From Burkholderia sp. Leaf177 (GTDB lineage Bacteria > Pseudomonadota > Gammaproteobacteria > Burkholderiales > Burkholderiaceae), in contig NZ_LMPF01000001.1 in the NCBI RefSeq assembly GCF_001424345.1, positions 637,751-701,750 on the forward strand: DNA of 64,000 nucleotides, in the 5' to 3' direction. The position numbers and the translations under genes are program-made. Within the stretch, counting starts at the first letter, position 1. Every line of letters begins with the position of its first letter. This document shows, one piece after another, positions 55,982 through 64,000 of the stretch. A model generated the notes under the pieces. The model had not been told where the DNA came from and searched no databases. It saw nothing but the letters and a program-made list of their open reading frames with translations.

Positions 55982-56773
55982 TTGAACACGACCATTTCTC
56001 CGGCGCAACCCGCCGCTCAACCCGCCGACGCGTTTGCATCGACTCGATTCGTGCTCGTCGAGCCAAGCCATCCGGGCAACGTCGGCGCGGCGGCGCGCGC
56101 GCTCAAGACCATGGGATTTTCGCGCCTGATCGTGGTCGCGCCCAAAATCCCGTTCGTCACGCGTGAACCGGAAGCCATCGCGATGGCCTCGGGCGCGGAT
56201 GACGTGCTGGCATCGGCGCAAGTTGTCGAAACACTCGCCGATGCACTCAGCGGCGTTCATTGGTCCATTGCGCTCACGGCCCGCACGCGCGAATACGGGC
56301 CGCCGCAAATGCCACCGCGTGCCGCCGTGGCAAAAGCCTGCGAGCAGGGCGAGGGCGGCGGCGCGCTTGCGCTGGTGTTCGGCAACGAGCGCGTGGGTTT
56401 GTCGAATGCGGACGTCGAGCGATGCAGCGCGATCGCGCACATCCCCGCCAATCCCGCGTACAGCTCGCTCAATCTTGCGCAGGCGGTTCAGGTTTTAGCC
56501 TACGAATTGCGGCTGGCGTTGCTCGATCGTTCCGAAACCGCTGCTAATGCAACAGCGAGTTCCGCGACCGCGAGCGCGCCAAGCGATGAAATCGAAGGAA
56601 TGTACGCGCATCTGGAGCAGGCGCTCGTTGCGCTCGATTTCCTCGATCCAGCCAATCCGAAGAAACTGATGTCGAGGTTAAGGCGGCTGTTTTCGCGTTC
56701 GGGCCTGGAGCACGAGGAAGTGAATATCCTGCGTGGGATCGCCAAGCACATTCTTTTGCGGGTCAGGCGCTGA
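55982..56773 (+). CDS. trmJ: tRNA (cytidine/uridine-2'-O-)-methyltransferase TrmJ
   Basis: 263 residues of the SPOUT family. The conserved start TRFVLVEPSHPGNVGAAARALK (about residues 21-42, motif 1 with the knot) and LVFGNERVGLSNADVERC (about 137-154) identify TrmJ, which methylates position 32 of tRNA. The TTG at 55982 is the only start codon in the frame before the conserved region. Length fits the family (about 245-265). Confidence 0.92.
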   Translation: MNTTISPAQPAAQPADAFASTRFVLVEPSHPGNVGAAARALKTMGFSRLIVVAPKIPFVTREPEAIAMASGADDVLASAQVVETLADALSGVHWSIALTARTREYGPPQMPPRAAVAKACEQGEGGGALALVFGNERVGLSNADVERCSAIAHIPANPAYSSLNLAQAVQVLAYELRLALLDRSETAANATASSATASAPSDEIEGMYAHLEQALVALDFLDPANPKKLMSRLRRLFSRSGLEHEEVNILRGIAKHILLRVRR

Positions 56774-56949
56774 CCAGGCAGACCGTTCTGCCAGCGGGGG
56801 CATCGAAGCGTTTCCGCGCGGCTCGTCCTACAATCTGCACAAAACAAGCTATCGATTCCCGAATTCGTGCTGAGCCCGATCTGAGCCGTAAGGGCATGAG
56901 GCACGCGTATTCGCGATAAACCCCGCAGATCACCGACCGAGCCACCGCC

Positions 56950-57735
56950 ATGTTCAACCGACTTCGCGAAGACATTGCCGCCATCCGCGAACGCGATCCC
57001 GCCGCCCGCAGCGCCTGGGAAGTCGTGACGTGTTATCCGGGCTTTCACGCGATCGTGTTGCACCGGATCGCGCATGCGTCGTGGGTTGCGGGTGGACACT
57101 GGTTTGGACGCTTCGTCTCGCAGATGGCGCGGTTCATGACAGGGATTGAAATTCATCCGGGCGCGACGCTTGGACGGCGCGTGTTTATCGATCACGGGAT
57201 GGGCGTGGTGATCGGGGAAACGGCGGTTATCGGCGATGACTGCACGATTTATCAAGGCGTGACGCTCGGCGGCACGTCGCTCGCGCGCGGCGCGAAGCGG
57301 CATCCGACACTCGAGCGTGGCGTGATCGTGGGCGCCGGCGCAAAAGTGCTCGGCGCGTTCACGGTCGGCGCGGATGCGAAGATCGGTTCGAACGCGGTCG
57401 TGGTGAAATCCGTTCCTGCAGGTGGAACGGCAGTCGGCAATCCGGCGCGCGTGGTCATGCCGGCAACGGCAAAACCGGCGCAAAAAGAATGCTCGCCCGA
57501 GCGCTCCGCATTCTGCGCCTACGGCATCACGCCGAATGCCGATGATCCCGTTTCCCTCGCGATTCACGGCCTGATCGATCATGCGTCTACGCAGACGCAG
57601 CGCGTGGACGAGATTGTCGCGGCACTGGAAAAACTGGGTACGCGAATCGATGCCATCAGCGGCGTGGAGAATGCCGCGTTCATCGACTTGAAGCATCTTT
57701 CAGATGTGATGAAGGGCGAGGCGGCGCGTCGCTGA
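56950..57735 (+). CDS. cysE: Serine O-acetyltransferase
   Basis: 261 residues. A helical N-terminus ([20 protein letters not shown]) leads into a left-handed beta-helix with [21 protein letters not shown] (about 63-83) and [10 protein letters not shown], the SAT signature. It transfers acetyl from acetyl-CoA to serine, the first step of cysteine synthesis. The C-terminal 80 residues form an extension that includes a coiled part, as in the epsilon-proteobacterial/Burkholderia version. Confidence 0.94.
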   Translation: MFNRLREDIAAIRERDPAARSAWEVVTCYPGFHAIVLHRIAHASWVAGGHWFGRFVSQMARFMTGIEIHPGATLGRRVFIDHGMGVVIGETAVIGDDCTIYQGVTLGGTSLARGAKRHPTLERGVIVGAGAKVLGAFTVGADAKIGSNAVVVKSVPAGGTAVGNPARVVMPATAKPAQKECSPERSAFCAYGITPNADDPVSLAIHGLIDHASTQTQRVDEIVAALEKLGTRIDAISGVENAAFIDLKHLSDVMKGEAARR

Positions 57736-57752
57736 ATTTGCCAGGACTTGCG

Positions 57753-58577
57753 CTATAGCGGCAGCGCCCGGATCCCTTCAGCATCCACACGCAGATAACC
57801 GCCGCGCGGCTCGCCATGATCGAGTTCCCAATCAGGCATGACCCACCGCACGCCGTCGTTTTCCCGATGCCGCGCGGGCAAATGCGTGTGCCCGTGGATC
57901 ATGGTGTGCGTGCCGGTACTGGCGAAGAGTTGCGCGACGGCTTCGCGCGTCACGTCGTATTTAGCTTGAACAGGACGCGCCCGTCCGTTTTCGCTCGTCG
58001 ACCGCATGCGTTCCGCAATCGATAACCTCAGCTTCAGCGGCAAGCTCAGAAATACTTGCTGCGCCACCGGATTGCGCGCAAATCGCCGGAAGCGCTGATA
58101 AGCGGGATCGTCGGTGCAAAGCGCGTCGCCATGAGCGACCACCATGCGCGTGCCGAACGCGGTGATCACGAAAGGATCAGGCAAGGGCATGGCGCCGGCC
58201 GCGCGCATGAAGCGCTTGCCGAGCAGGAAGTCGCGATTCCCGTGCATGACATACAAGCCGATTCCACGCTCGGACAAGGTATGCATCAAGTCCGTCATGC
58301 GTCGCACGAACGTTGCGCGCGGGCCTTGCACGGAGGCTTCGAGCACGTCGTCGCCGACCCAGAATTCAAATAGATCGCCAAGGATGAACACCGAGTCGGC
58401 TTCGTTGGCCGTCACTTCGATGAAATGCTCGAACGCCGCCACCGTCTTTGGAATGGCATCGCTCAAATGGAGATCCGAAATGAAAAACAGCGGGCGCGCT
58501 GCAGCTTCAGCGCCCGCTGTTTCAAGTGAATCATTGACGCCTGATGTCAGGTCGGTCAGGTCAGTCAAGTCAGTCAT
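57753..58577 (-). CDS. lpxH: UDP-2,3-diacylglucosamine diphosphatase LpxH
   Basis: 274 residues, a calcineurin-like phosphoesterase that makes lipid X in lipid A synthesis. Metal motifs are [10 protein letters not shown] (about 31-40), [11 protein letters not shown] (about 67-77), [10 protein letters not shown] (about 110) and [10 protein letters not shown] (about 223). The N-terminus is a repeated Thr-Asp-Leu run ([10 protein letters not shown]) from a 9-bp tandem repeat. It is the last gene of ppiA-ppiB-lpxH; its ATG overlaps the ppiB stop by 4 nt. Confidence 0.95.
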   Translation of the reverse strand: MTDLTDLTDLTSGVNDSLETAGAEAAARPLFFISDLHLSDAIPKTVAAFEHFIEVTANEADSVFILGDLFEFWVGDDVLEASVQGPRATFVRRMTDLMHTLSERGIGLYVMHGNRDFLLGKRFMRAAGAMPLPDPFVITAFGTRMVVAHGDALCTDDPAYQRFRRFARNPVAQQVFLSLPLKLRLSIAERMRSTSENGRARPVQAKYDVTREAVAQLFASTGTHTMIHGHTHLPARHRENDGVRWVMPDWELDHGEPRGGYLRVDAEGIRALPL

Positions 58578-59071
58578 TCACCGACGACAACAGCCTTCTC
58601 GATCACGACGTCATCGGCCGGCACGTCCTGGTGAAAGCCCTTCGAGCCGGTCTTCACCTTGCGGATCTTGTCGACGATATCCATGCCGTCCACGACCTTG
58701 CCGAACACGGCATAACCCCAGCCTTGCGATGTCGGCGCCGAGTGATTCAGGAACTCGTTGTCACCCACGTTGATGAAGAACTGCGCGGTCGCCGAATGCG
58801 GATCGTTCGTGCGCGCCATGGCGAGCGAACCAATTTCGTTCTTCAGGCCATTGTTCGCTTCGTTGTCGATGGGTGCGTCTGTCGGCTTCTGCTTCATGCC
58901 CGGTTCGAAGCCGCCGCCCTGGATCATGAACCCGTCGATTACGCGATGGAACACGGTGTTGTCGTAGTGTCCCTTCTTCACGTAGTTCAAGAAGTTCTCG
59001 ACAGACTTCGGCGCCTTCTCGGCATTCAGTTCGATCTTGATGATGCCGTGATTCGTATGGAGTTCGACCAT
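58574..59071 (-). CDS. ppiB: Cytoplasmic peptidyl-prolyl isomerase (cyclophilin)
   Basis: 165 residues, single cyclophilin domain: [19 protein letters not shown] (about 41-59), [20 protein letters not shown] (about 82-101), [13 protein letters not shown]. There is no signal peptide, so cytoplasmic. It accelerates proline isomerisation. It lies 76 bp from the exported paralogue and overlaps lpxH by 4 nt. Confidence 0.94.
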   Translation of the reverse strand: MVELHTNHGIIKIELNAEKAPKSVENFLNYVKKGHYDNTVFHRVIDGFMIQGGGFEPGMKQKPTDAPIDNEANNGLKNEIGSLAMARTNDPHSATAQFFINVGDNEFLNHSAPTSQGWGYAVFGKVVDGMDIVDKIRKVKTGSKGFHQDVPADDVVIEKAVVVGE

Positions 59072-59147
59072 GATGAATTCCTTTCCTTTTCAAAAGTGGA
59101 TGGAGCACTACGCGACGCGCACGGCGTATGCCTGCTGCTTGGATCTC

Positions 59148-59729
59148 TTACTTCCCGACTACGCTCGCGGATTCGATTACGACGTTCGATTGCGGCACAT
59201 CGCCCATCGGCCCGCGTGTGGTGGTGGGCGTGGCTTCGATCTTCTTCACGACGTCCATGCCCGAGACGACCTTGCCGAAAACGGCATAACCGTTGCCGTC
59301 GCCGTTGGGGTAATCGAGGCCGGTGTTATCGACGGTATTGATGAAGAACTGCGACGTGGCCGAATTCGGATCGCTCGTGCGTGCCATCGCGAGGGTGCCG
59401 GTGCTGTTCTTCAAGCCGTTCTTGCTTTCAAGCGGAATGGGCGCACGCGTGGGCTTCTCAGCGAAGCTCGTGGTGTAGCCGCCGCCCTGGATCATGAAGC
59501 CCGGAATCACACGATGAAAGATTGTGCCGTTGTACTGCCCGGACTTCACGTAATCAAGAAAGTTGGCGACGCTTTTGGGCGCCTTCTCGGGATACAGTTC
59601 GACCTTGATGTCGCCTTGCGACGTCTTGAGCAGCACGTTCGGATGAGCGGCTGTCTGCGACGACTGCGCAAACGCAGGCGCCTGGGCGATGAGTGCAGCG
59701 CTGCCGAGCGCCAACAACAAACTTTTCAT
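59148..59729 (-). CDS. ppiA: Periplasmic peptidyl-prolyl isomerase (cyclophilin)
   Basis: 193 residues from the ATG at 59729 (AGAGGAACG upstream). A signal peptide ends at about 22 (ALIAQAPAFAQ), followed by a cyclophilin domain with [17 protein letters not shown] and TLAMARTSDPNSATSQFF. A paralogue of the neighbouring ppiB, exported to the periplasm. First gene of the ppiA-ppiB-lpxH unit. Confidence 0.93.
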   Translation of the reverse strand: MKSLLLALGSAALIAQAPAFAQSSQTAAHPNVLLKTSQGDIKVELYPEKAPKSVANFLDYVKSGQYNGTIFHRVIPGFMIQGGGYTTSFAEKPTRAPIPLESKNGLKNSTGTLAMARTSDPNSATSQFFINTVDNTGLDYPNGDGNGYAVFGKVVSGMDVVKKIEATPTTTRGPMGDVPQSNVVIESASVVGK

Positions 59730-59817
59730 GAGCAATCGTTCCTCTGGTTGGAGCTGCATCTCGTGATGGTTTGAACGGACATCCGACCTTCGCGGTCTGA
59801 TGTCCGTAGAAACGGGA

Positions 59818-60672
59818 TCACGGTTTGGAAGGTGCGAAATACGGCGTGTTCGAGAGCGGTACGCTGGGTCCGCCGAATGGCGAATAAAGCGGTGCGGACA
59901 TGTCGCTGGAAGATGAAGACGAGCCGGTCGTGCCCGAGTTCGGCGTGTTCCAGTCAGTGCCGTTCAAGGTTGAAGACGACGCTGACGACGAGGCCACAGG
60001 CGCGGAAGCCGACGTTGCAGACGAAGCCGCCGGCACGTGCGAGGCACCCGAAGCAGCAGCCGCAGCAGCGGCGGCCGCCGCTTCCGGACGACGGCGTGGC
60101 GGCGGTGAAACGATCTTCTGGATATCGCTCACGCGCTGCGCGGTCAGCGGGCTTCTCGATCCGAGCGTTTGTGCGCGCTTATACGATTCGCTCGCAAGCC
60201 GCAAATACAAATCACCGAGGTTTTCGTACGCGAGCGCGTAGCTTGGATTTGCCTTCGTCGCGGTTTCGAGCGCGACGCGCGCTTCGTCATAGCGGCCTTT
60301 CTTCGCGTAAAGCGCGGCCAGATTGTTATACGGCTCGGGCAACTCCGGATACGCTTGCGTGAGTTCGGTGAACGCGGTGATGGCTTCGTCGTCGCGATTC
60401 AGCCGGGCGAGTACGGTGGCGCGCTTGAACTTCGCCTGGACGTCGCGCGGATTGGTTGCAAGACGTGCGTCGAGCTGGATCAGCGCACTTTGCCATTGCT
60501 TCTGCGAGATCGCGGAGTCGATGGCGGGTGTGTCGTCGGCAGTGGCTGTGGAGACTTGTGCAAGCGCCGGCAAGGCCGGCCACAAAGTTGCGCCAAGTCC
60601 GAATGCGGCAGTTGCAAGTGCGGTCGCCGCGAGCTTGGCAACGCTTGATACGCGGCGGCTTGTAGGTTTCAT
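59818..60672 (-). CDS. Exported TPR-repeat protein
   Basis: 284 residues from the ATG at 60672 (11 open codons upstream not used). It has a signal peptide (about 1-38), then three TPR-like repeats (about 45-170: NPRDVQAKFKRATVLARLNRD, YNNLAALYAKKGRYDEARVAL, YALAYENLGDLYLRLA). A poly-Ala stretch (about 195-206) and a long Ser/Ala/Thr/Pro-rich tail follow. Role unknown; TPRs mediate protein contacts in the periplasm. Confidence 0.8.
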   Translation of the reverse strand: MKPTSRRVSSVAKLAATALATAAFGLGATLWPALPALAQVSTATADDTPAIDSAISQKQWQSALIQLDARLATNPRDVQAKFKRATVLARLNRDDEAITAFTELTQAYPELPEPYNNLAALYAKKGRYDEARVALETATKANPSYALAYENLGDLYLRLASESYKRAQTLGSRSPLTAQRVSDIQKIVSPPPRRRPEAAAAAAAAAASGASHVPAASSATSASAPVASSSASSSTLNGTDWNTPNSGTTGSSSSSSDMSAPLYSPFGGPSVPLSNTPYFAPSKP

Positions 60673-61107
60673 AGGCTCGTTTCTGAATGTTATACTCCGG
60701 CCCATTCTAACAAAACGTCCGCAACGTTCCGTCGAACGTCCGGACAGTCTTTACGCCACTCGCGGCCGCCTCCGTTTTGATTCGCATGACCCGCATGTTT
60801 TCGCGGCGCTGCGCTCCTGTTCCGAGGGATCCTCATCGGTTTCCCATCGCACCGGTTATAGATGAACATGTCTCTCGCCGTTATGCATTCTTCATTATGT
60901 TGCTGCGGGTCATGCTGTCGTTCTAGTTCTAGTTCTTGTCGCCGGTCGATAGCAACCTGTAGCATGATCATCTCTGTGCCAATGTGCAGGTTGCACGGTT
61001 TGTAAAAGAATCCACGTGTGACACGAACAAGAAAACGCGCAGCACGCTCGCCACATTTGGCCAGCAATCGAAACACTCGGATGTCCCGGCCCCAAGCACC
61101 ATCGTTT
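60673..61107. other. Divergent intergenic region TPR gene/cysS
   Basis: 435 bp. A short tandem TTCTAG run occurs near 60920-60937. A frame continuous with cysS is open from 61018, with an in-frame ATG at 61081, but conserved CysRS sequence starts at 61108. No RNA gene recognised. Confidence 0.35.
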
Positions 61108-62523
61108 ATGAACTCATTGCGCATCTACAACACGCTCGCGCGTGACAAGCAACTTTTTGTGCCGCTCCGTGACGGAGAAGTGCGCATGTATGTCTGCGGA
61201 ATCACGGTGTACGACTACTGTCACGTCGGGCACGCACGCATGATGATCGTGTTCGACATCGTGCAGCGGTGGCTGCGCACGATCGGCTATGACGTGACAT
61301 ATGTGCGCAACATCACGGACATCGACGACAAGATCATTCGCCGCGCCGTGGAAAACGGCGAATCGATCAAGGCGCTGACCACGCGATTCATCCAGGCCAT
61401 GTATGACGATCTCGATGCCCTCGGCGTCGAGCGTCCTGACCGCGAGCCACGCGCAACCGATTTCGTGCCGCAGATGCTCGGCATGATCCAGACGCTCGTG
61501 AACAACGGTTACGCGTATCAGGCGAGCGATGGCGACGTAAACTATGCCGTGCGCAAGTTCGAGGGCTACGGCAAGCTGTCGGGCAAATCGATTGAAGATC
61601 TGCGCGCGGGCGAACGCGTGGCGTCCAACGACGCGAAGCTCGACCCGCTCGACTTCGTATTGTGGAAACGCGCGAAAGAGGGCGAGCCGCCTGACACGGG
61701 CTGGGACTCTGCGTGGGGACGCGGCCGGCCGGGCTGGCATATCGAATGTTCGGCAATGGGTTGCACATTGCTCGGAGACCGTTTCGACATTCATGGCGGC
61801 GGCCAGGACCTGCAGTTTCCGCACCATGAGAATGAAATTGCGCAGAGCGAGGCGGCAACCGGCGTTCAGTTCGTGAACTACTGGATGCATAACGGCTTCG
61901 TGCAAATCGACAGTGAAAAGATGTCGAAGTCGCTTGGCAACTTCTTCACCATCCGCGAAGTGCTCGAGAAATTCGACGCGGAAGTCGTACGCTTTTTTAT
62001 TGCGCGGGCACACTATCGTTCGCCGCTCAATTACAGCGACGTTCATATAGACGACGCACGTGGGGCGCTCACGCGCCTTTACACCGCGTTGAAAGATGTA
62101 AGCCCGGATACGAACCCGCTCGACTGGAACGAAGCGCACGCGTTACGTTTCCAGGCAGCCATGAACGACGACTTCAATACGCCCGTCGCCGTTGCCGTGC
62201 TGTTCGAACTGGCGAGCGAAGTGAATCGCTCGCAGGACGCGGTGCTCGCGCGGCAGTTGAAGTCGCTTGGCGGCGTGCTGGGTTTGTTGCAGCGCGAGCC
62301 GCGCGCGTTCCTGCAGGACGCGCCGGGCAGTAACAGGAATATTGGCGAAGAGGGCGCTTCCGGCCTCACGCCACTTGATATCGAAACGAAGATCGCTGCT
62401 CGCGTTGCTGCGAAACAAGCGAAGAACTATGCCGAAGCAGACCGGATTCGCGCTGAGTTGCTCGAAGCCGGAATTGCACTTGAAGACAAACCGGGTGGGT
62501 CGACCGAATGGCGTCGCAGCTGA
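61108..62523 (+). CDS. cysS: Cysteinyl-tRNA synthetase
   Basis: 471 residues from the ATG at 61108 ([17 protein letters not shown]), the conserved start. The zinc-binding Cys is in [17 protein letters not shown] with the HIGH-type motif, and KMSKS is in [12 protein letters not shown] (about 270). It charges tRNA-Cys. Length and motifs are standard. Confidence 0.95.
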   Translation: MNSLRIYNTLARDKQLFVPLRDGEVRMYVCGITVYDYCHVGHARMMIVFDIVQRWLRTIGYDVTYVRNITDIDDKIIRRAVENGESIKALTTRFIQAMYDDLDALGVERPDREPRATDFVPQMLGMIQTLVNNGYAYQASDGDVNYAVRKFEGYGKLSGKSIEDLRAGERVASNDAKLDPLDFVLWKRAKEGEPPDTGWDSAWGRGRPGWHIECSAMGCTLLGDRFDIHGGGQDLQFPHHENEIAQSEAATGVQFVNYWMHNGFVQIDSEKMSKSLGNFFTIREVLEKFDAEVVRFFIARAHYRSPLNYSDVHIDDARGALTRLYTALKDVSPDTNPLDWNEAHALRFQAAMNDDFNTPVAVAVLFELASEVNRSQDAVLARQLKSLGGVLGLLQREPRAFLQDAPGSNRNIGEEGASGLTPLDIETKIAARVAAKQAKNYAEADRIRAELLEAGIALEDKPGGSTEWRRS

Positions 62524-62564
62524 ACGTCCTTCGCATTTTCTGATCGACTCACCAGGTAGGAGGC

Positions 62565-63692
62565 ATGATGGCAACGGCCAGAAAGACGCCGGCTAAACGA
62601 GCCGCGTCCGGAAGTAAAGCCGCGACCGATACGACGGTTACGCGGCGTGCAAATGTGAAAGCATCGACAGCGGCGTCCAAGCCATTGGCGAAGAGGCTCA
62701 ATGGCGCGGCCGACGGCGCTTCGGGCAAGACGGCATCGGCTAAGCGGTTGGTCAACGGGGCAACGTTTGACGATGCGCCAGCTGCGAACGGCGCGACGCG
62801 CGCACGCAAGACGGTGCGTGCGGGTGCTGCGAAAGCGTCGCTGAAGAAAGCGAACGGCGAAGCCGCGAAACTGCTCGACGTGAAAACCACTGAAGCCGAT
62901 GTCGCCGACGGAGCCGCGCAAGCGCTCGTACGCGACCCGCAGGCCGAAGGCGAAATCGTTCGAAAATCACGCGCGATAACGCCGGAAAAAGCGGTCCCCG
63001 TGAAAGCGGTCGCCGTGAAGACGGTCCCCGTGAAGACTGTTTCCGTACAGACGCCAGGACTATCGCCCGAAGCCGCGCGCCCTGAATACTGGGACAAGGC
63101 CTGCGCGGATCTCGTCAAGCGCGACCGGATCCTGAAGAAGCTGATTCCGAAGTTCGGTCCCGTGCATCTCGTGAATCGTGACGATCCGTTCACCACGCTT
63201 GCGCGTTCCGTCGTCGGTCAGCAGATTTCGGTGGCATCCGCGCAAGCTATCTGGAAGCGCGTGGAAGGCGCGTGCCCGACGCTCGCGCCGCAGCAGTTCA
63301 TCAAGGTCGGACCAGCAAAGCTGCAGTCGTGCGGGTTATCGAAGAGAAAGTCCGAATACATTCTCGATGTCGCGCAGCATTTCGTCTCGGGTGCATTGCA
63401 CGTGGACAGCTGGACGTCGATGGAAGACGAAGCCGTGATCGCCGAATTGACGCAGATCCGCGGCATCGGCCGGTGGACGGCGGAAATGTTCCTGATCTTC
63501 AATCTGTCGCGCCCGGACGTCCTGCCGCTCGACGACCTTGGCCTGATCCAGGCCATCAGCGTCAATTATTTCAGCGGCGAACCTGTCACACGCAGCGAAG
63601 CACGCGAAGTCGCGGCCAACTGGGAGCCATGGCGAACGGTCGCCACCTGGTACATGTGGCGCAGCCTTTATCCGGTTCCCGCCGATCACTAA
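62565..63692 (+). CDS. AlkA-type DNA-3-methyladenine glycosylase with long basic N-terminal tail
   Basis: 375 residues. The C-terminal 205 residues are an HhH-GPD glycosylase: TTLARSVVGQQISVASAQAI (about 208-227), the helix-hairpin-helix IRGIGRWTAEMFL and the catalytic Asp in VLPLDDLGL (about 325). It removes alkylated bases from DNA. The N-terminal 165 residues are Lys/Ala/Thr-rich, low complexity and disordered, with a valine-lysine repeat (VPVKAVAVKTVPVKTVSV, about 143-160). A start at 62565 or 62568 is possible. Confidence 0.88.
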   Translation: MMATARKTPAKRAASGSKAATDTTVTRRANVKASTAASKPLAKRLNGAADGASGKTASAKRLVNGATFDDAPAANGATRARKTVRAGAAKASLKKANGEAAKLLDVKTTEADVADGAAQALVRDPQAEGEIVRKSRAITPEKAVPVKAVAVKTVPVKTVSVQTPGLSPEAARPEYWDKACADLVKRDRILKKLIPKFGPVHLVNRDDPFTTLARSVVGQQISVASAQAIWKRVEGACPTLAPQQFIKVGPAKLQSCGLSKRKSEYILDVAQHFVSGALHVDSWTSMEDEAVIAELTQIRGIGRWTAEMFLIFNLSRPDVLPLDDLGLIQAISVNYFSGEPVTRSEAREVAANWEPWRTVATWYMWRSLYPVPADH

Positions 63693-63728
63693 AAGCGTAT
63701 GATCGGAGTCGGGTAACTATCAATAACG

Positions 63729-63734
63729 TATAAT
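63729..63734 (+). promoter_or_regulatory. Candidate -10 box upstream of accA
   Basis: TATAAT 77 bp before the accA ATG; no convincing -35 box. Confidence 0.4.
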
Positions 63735-63811
63735 CGATAGTTTCGACCCGAAATTTAGTGAGGCCGGCGCGGTTAGAATACGCGCTGCCCGATGCTTTAG
63801 GATTCGAACAT

Positions 63812-64000
63812 ATGAAGACCACTTTTCTGGATTTCGAACAGCCGATCGCTGAACTCGAAGCGAAGATCGAAGAATTGCGCTTTGTTCAGGACGATTCCGC
63901 TGTCGATATTTCGGAAGAAATCGAGCGGCTTTCGAAGAAGAGCCAACAGCTCACGAAAGACTTGTACGCCAACCTGACCCCGTGGCAGGTTTCGCAGATC
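63812..64000 (+). CDS. accA: Acetyl-CoA carboxylase carboxyltransferase alpha subunit, 5' part
   Basis: The first 63 residues ([20 protein letters not shown]) match the start of AccA, which with AccD transfers the carboxyl group to acetyl-CoA in fatty acid synthesis. The gene runs off the right edge of the window, and its downstream part cannot be checked. Confidence 0.93.

Overview
The window is a 64 kb piece of a GC-rich beta-proteobacterial chromosome. Gene order (lysS-prfB-recJ-rpfE-like; lolC-lolD; pyrG-kdsA-eno-ftsB; dapA-bamC; ppiA-ppiB-lpxH) and protein sequences fit Burkholderiaceae, most likely Burkholderia sensu lato (Paraburkholderia or Caballeronia). No rRNA, tRNA or CRISPR array was seen.

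Flanks. Positions 1-37.6 kb and 52.6-64 kb are ordinary core chromosome. In order they hold: the end of the isc cluster (fdx, iscX); lysS, prfB (with its programmed +1 frameshift), recJ and an RpfE-like gene; a HigBA-type toxin-antitoxin pair; lolC-lolD, tatD and comEC; a hydrolase, pyrG-kdsA, a DUF1330 gene, eno and ftsB; hslO, a gamma-carbonic-anhydrase-like gene, a DUF455 gene, a hydrolase, a PHP phosphatase, a YciO-type gene, a site-2 protease, trpS, a methyltransferase, dapA, bamC and a metallo-beta-lactamase-fold gene; a JmjC-like oxygenase, a SlyD-type isomerase, a secreted phosphoesterase-like gene and mutS. Right of the insert come a DUF883 gene, lplT, suhB, trmJ, cysE, lpxH, ppiB, ppiA, a TPR gene, cysS, an AlkA-type glycosylase and the start of accA.

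The insert. About 15.05 kb (37569-52627) is an integrated element placed inside the 5' end of mutS. The 8-bp word TGCATCAT occurs at both ends. The left copy lies in the mutS codons for Met-Met-Gln. The right copy lies in an orphan 39-codon piece (52610-52729, minus strand) that ends in the same His-Thr-Pro-Met-Met motif and looks like the original mutS start. The resident mutS now begins with codons supplied by the element, so mutS is chimeric but intact and shares an upstream region with the divergent integrase gene.

Element layout, left to right: P4-type tyrosine integrase; AlpA-like regulator with two small unknown genes; an 829-residue primase/helicase followed by a cluster of seven TGTTGG/CCAACA words and a large inverted repeat (putative replication origin); a tightly overlapping cassette of phage-morphogenesis-like genes (coiled-coil protein, scaffold-like protein, GNAT acetyltransferase, cupin-like protein, small Gly/Ala-rich virion-type protein, Bbp16-type capsid cement protein, DUF5681/small-terminase-like protein); two small HTH-like regulators; small membrane and secreted proteins; and an oppositely oriented cargo end (PLD-like protein, SLATT-like two-TM protein and small partners). 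There is no major capsid, portal, large terminase, tail or lysis gene. Size, integrase, AlpA, primase/helicase and partial capsid/packaging genes suggest a phage satellite that uses a BPP-1-like podophage as helper, rather than a random prophage remnant. This is inference from the sequence alone.
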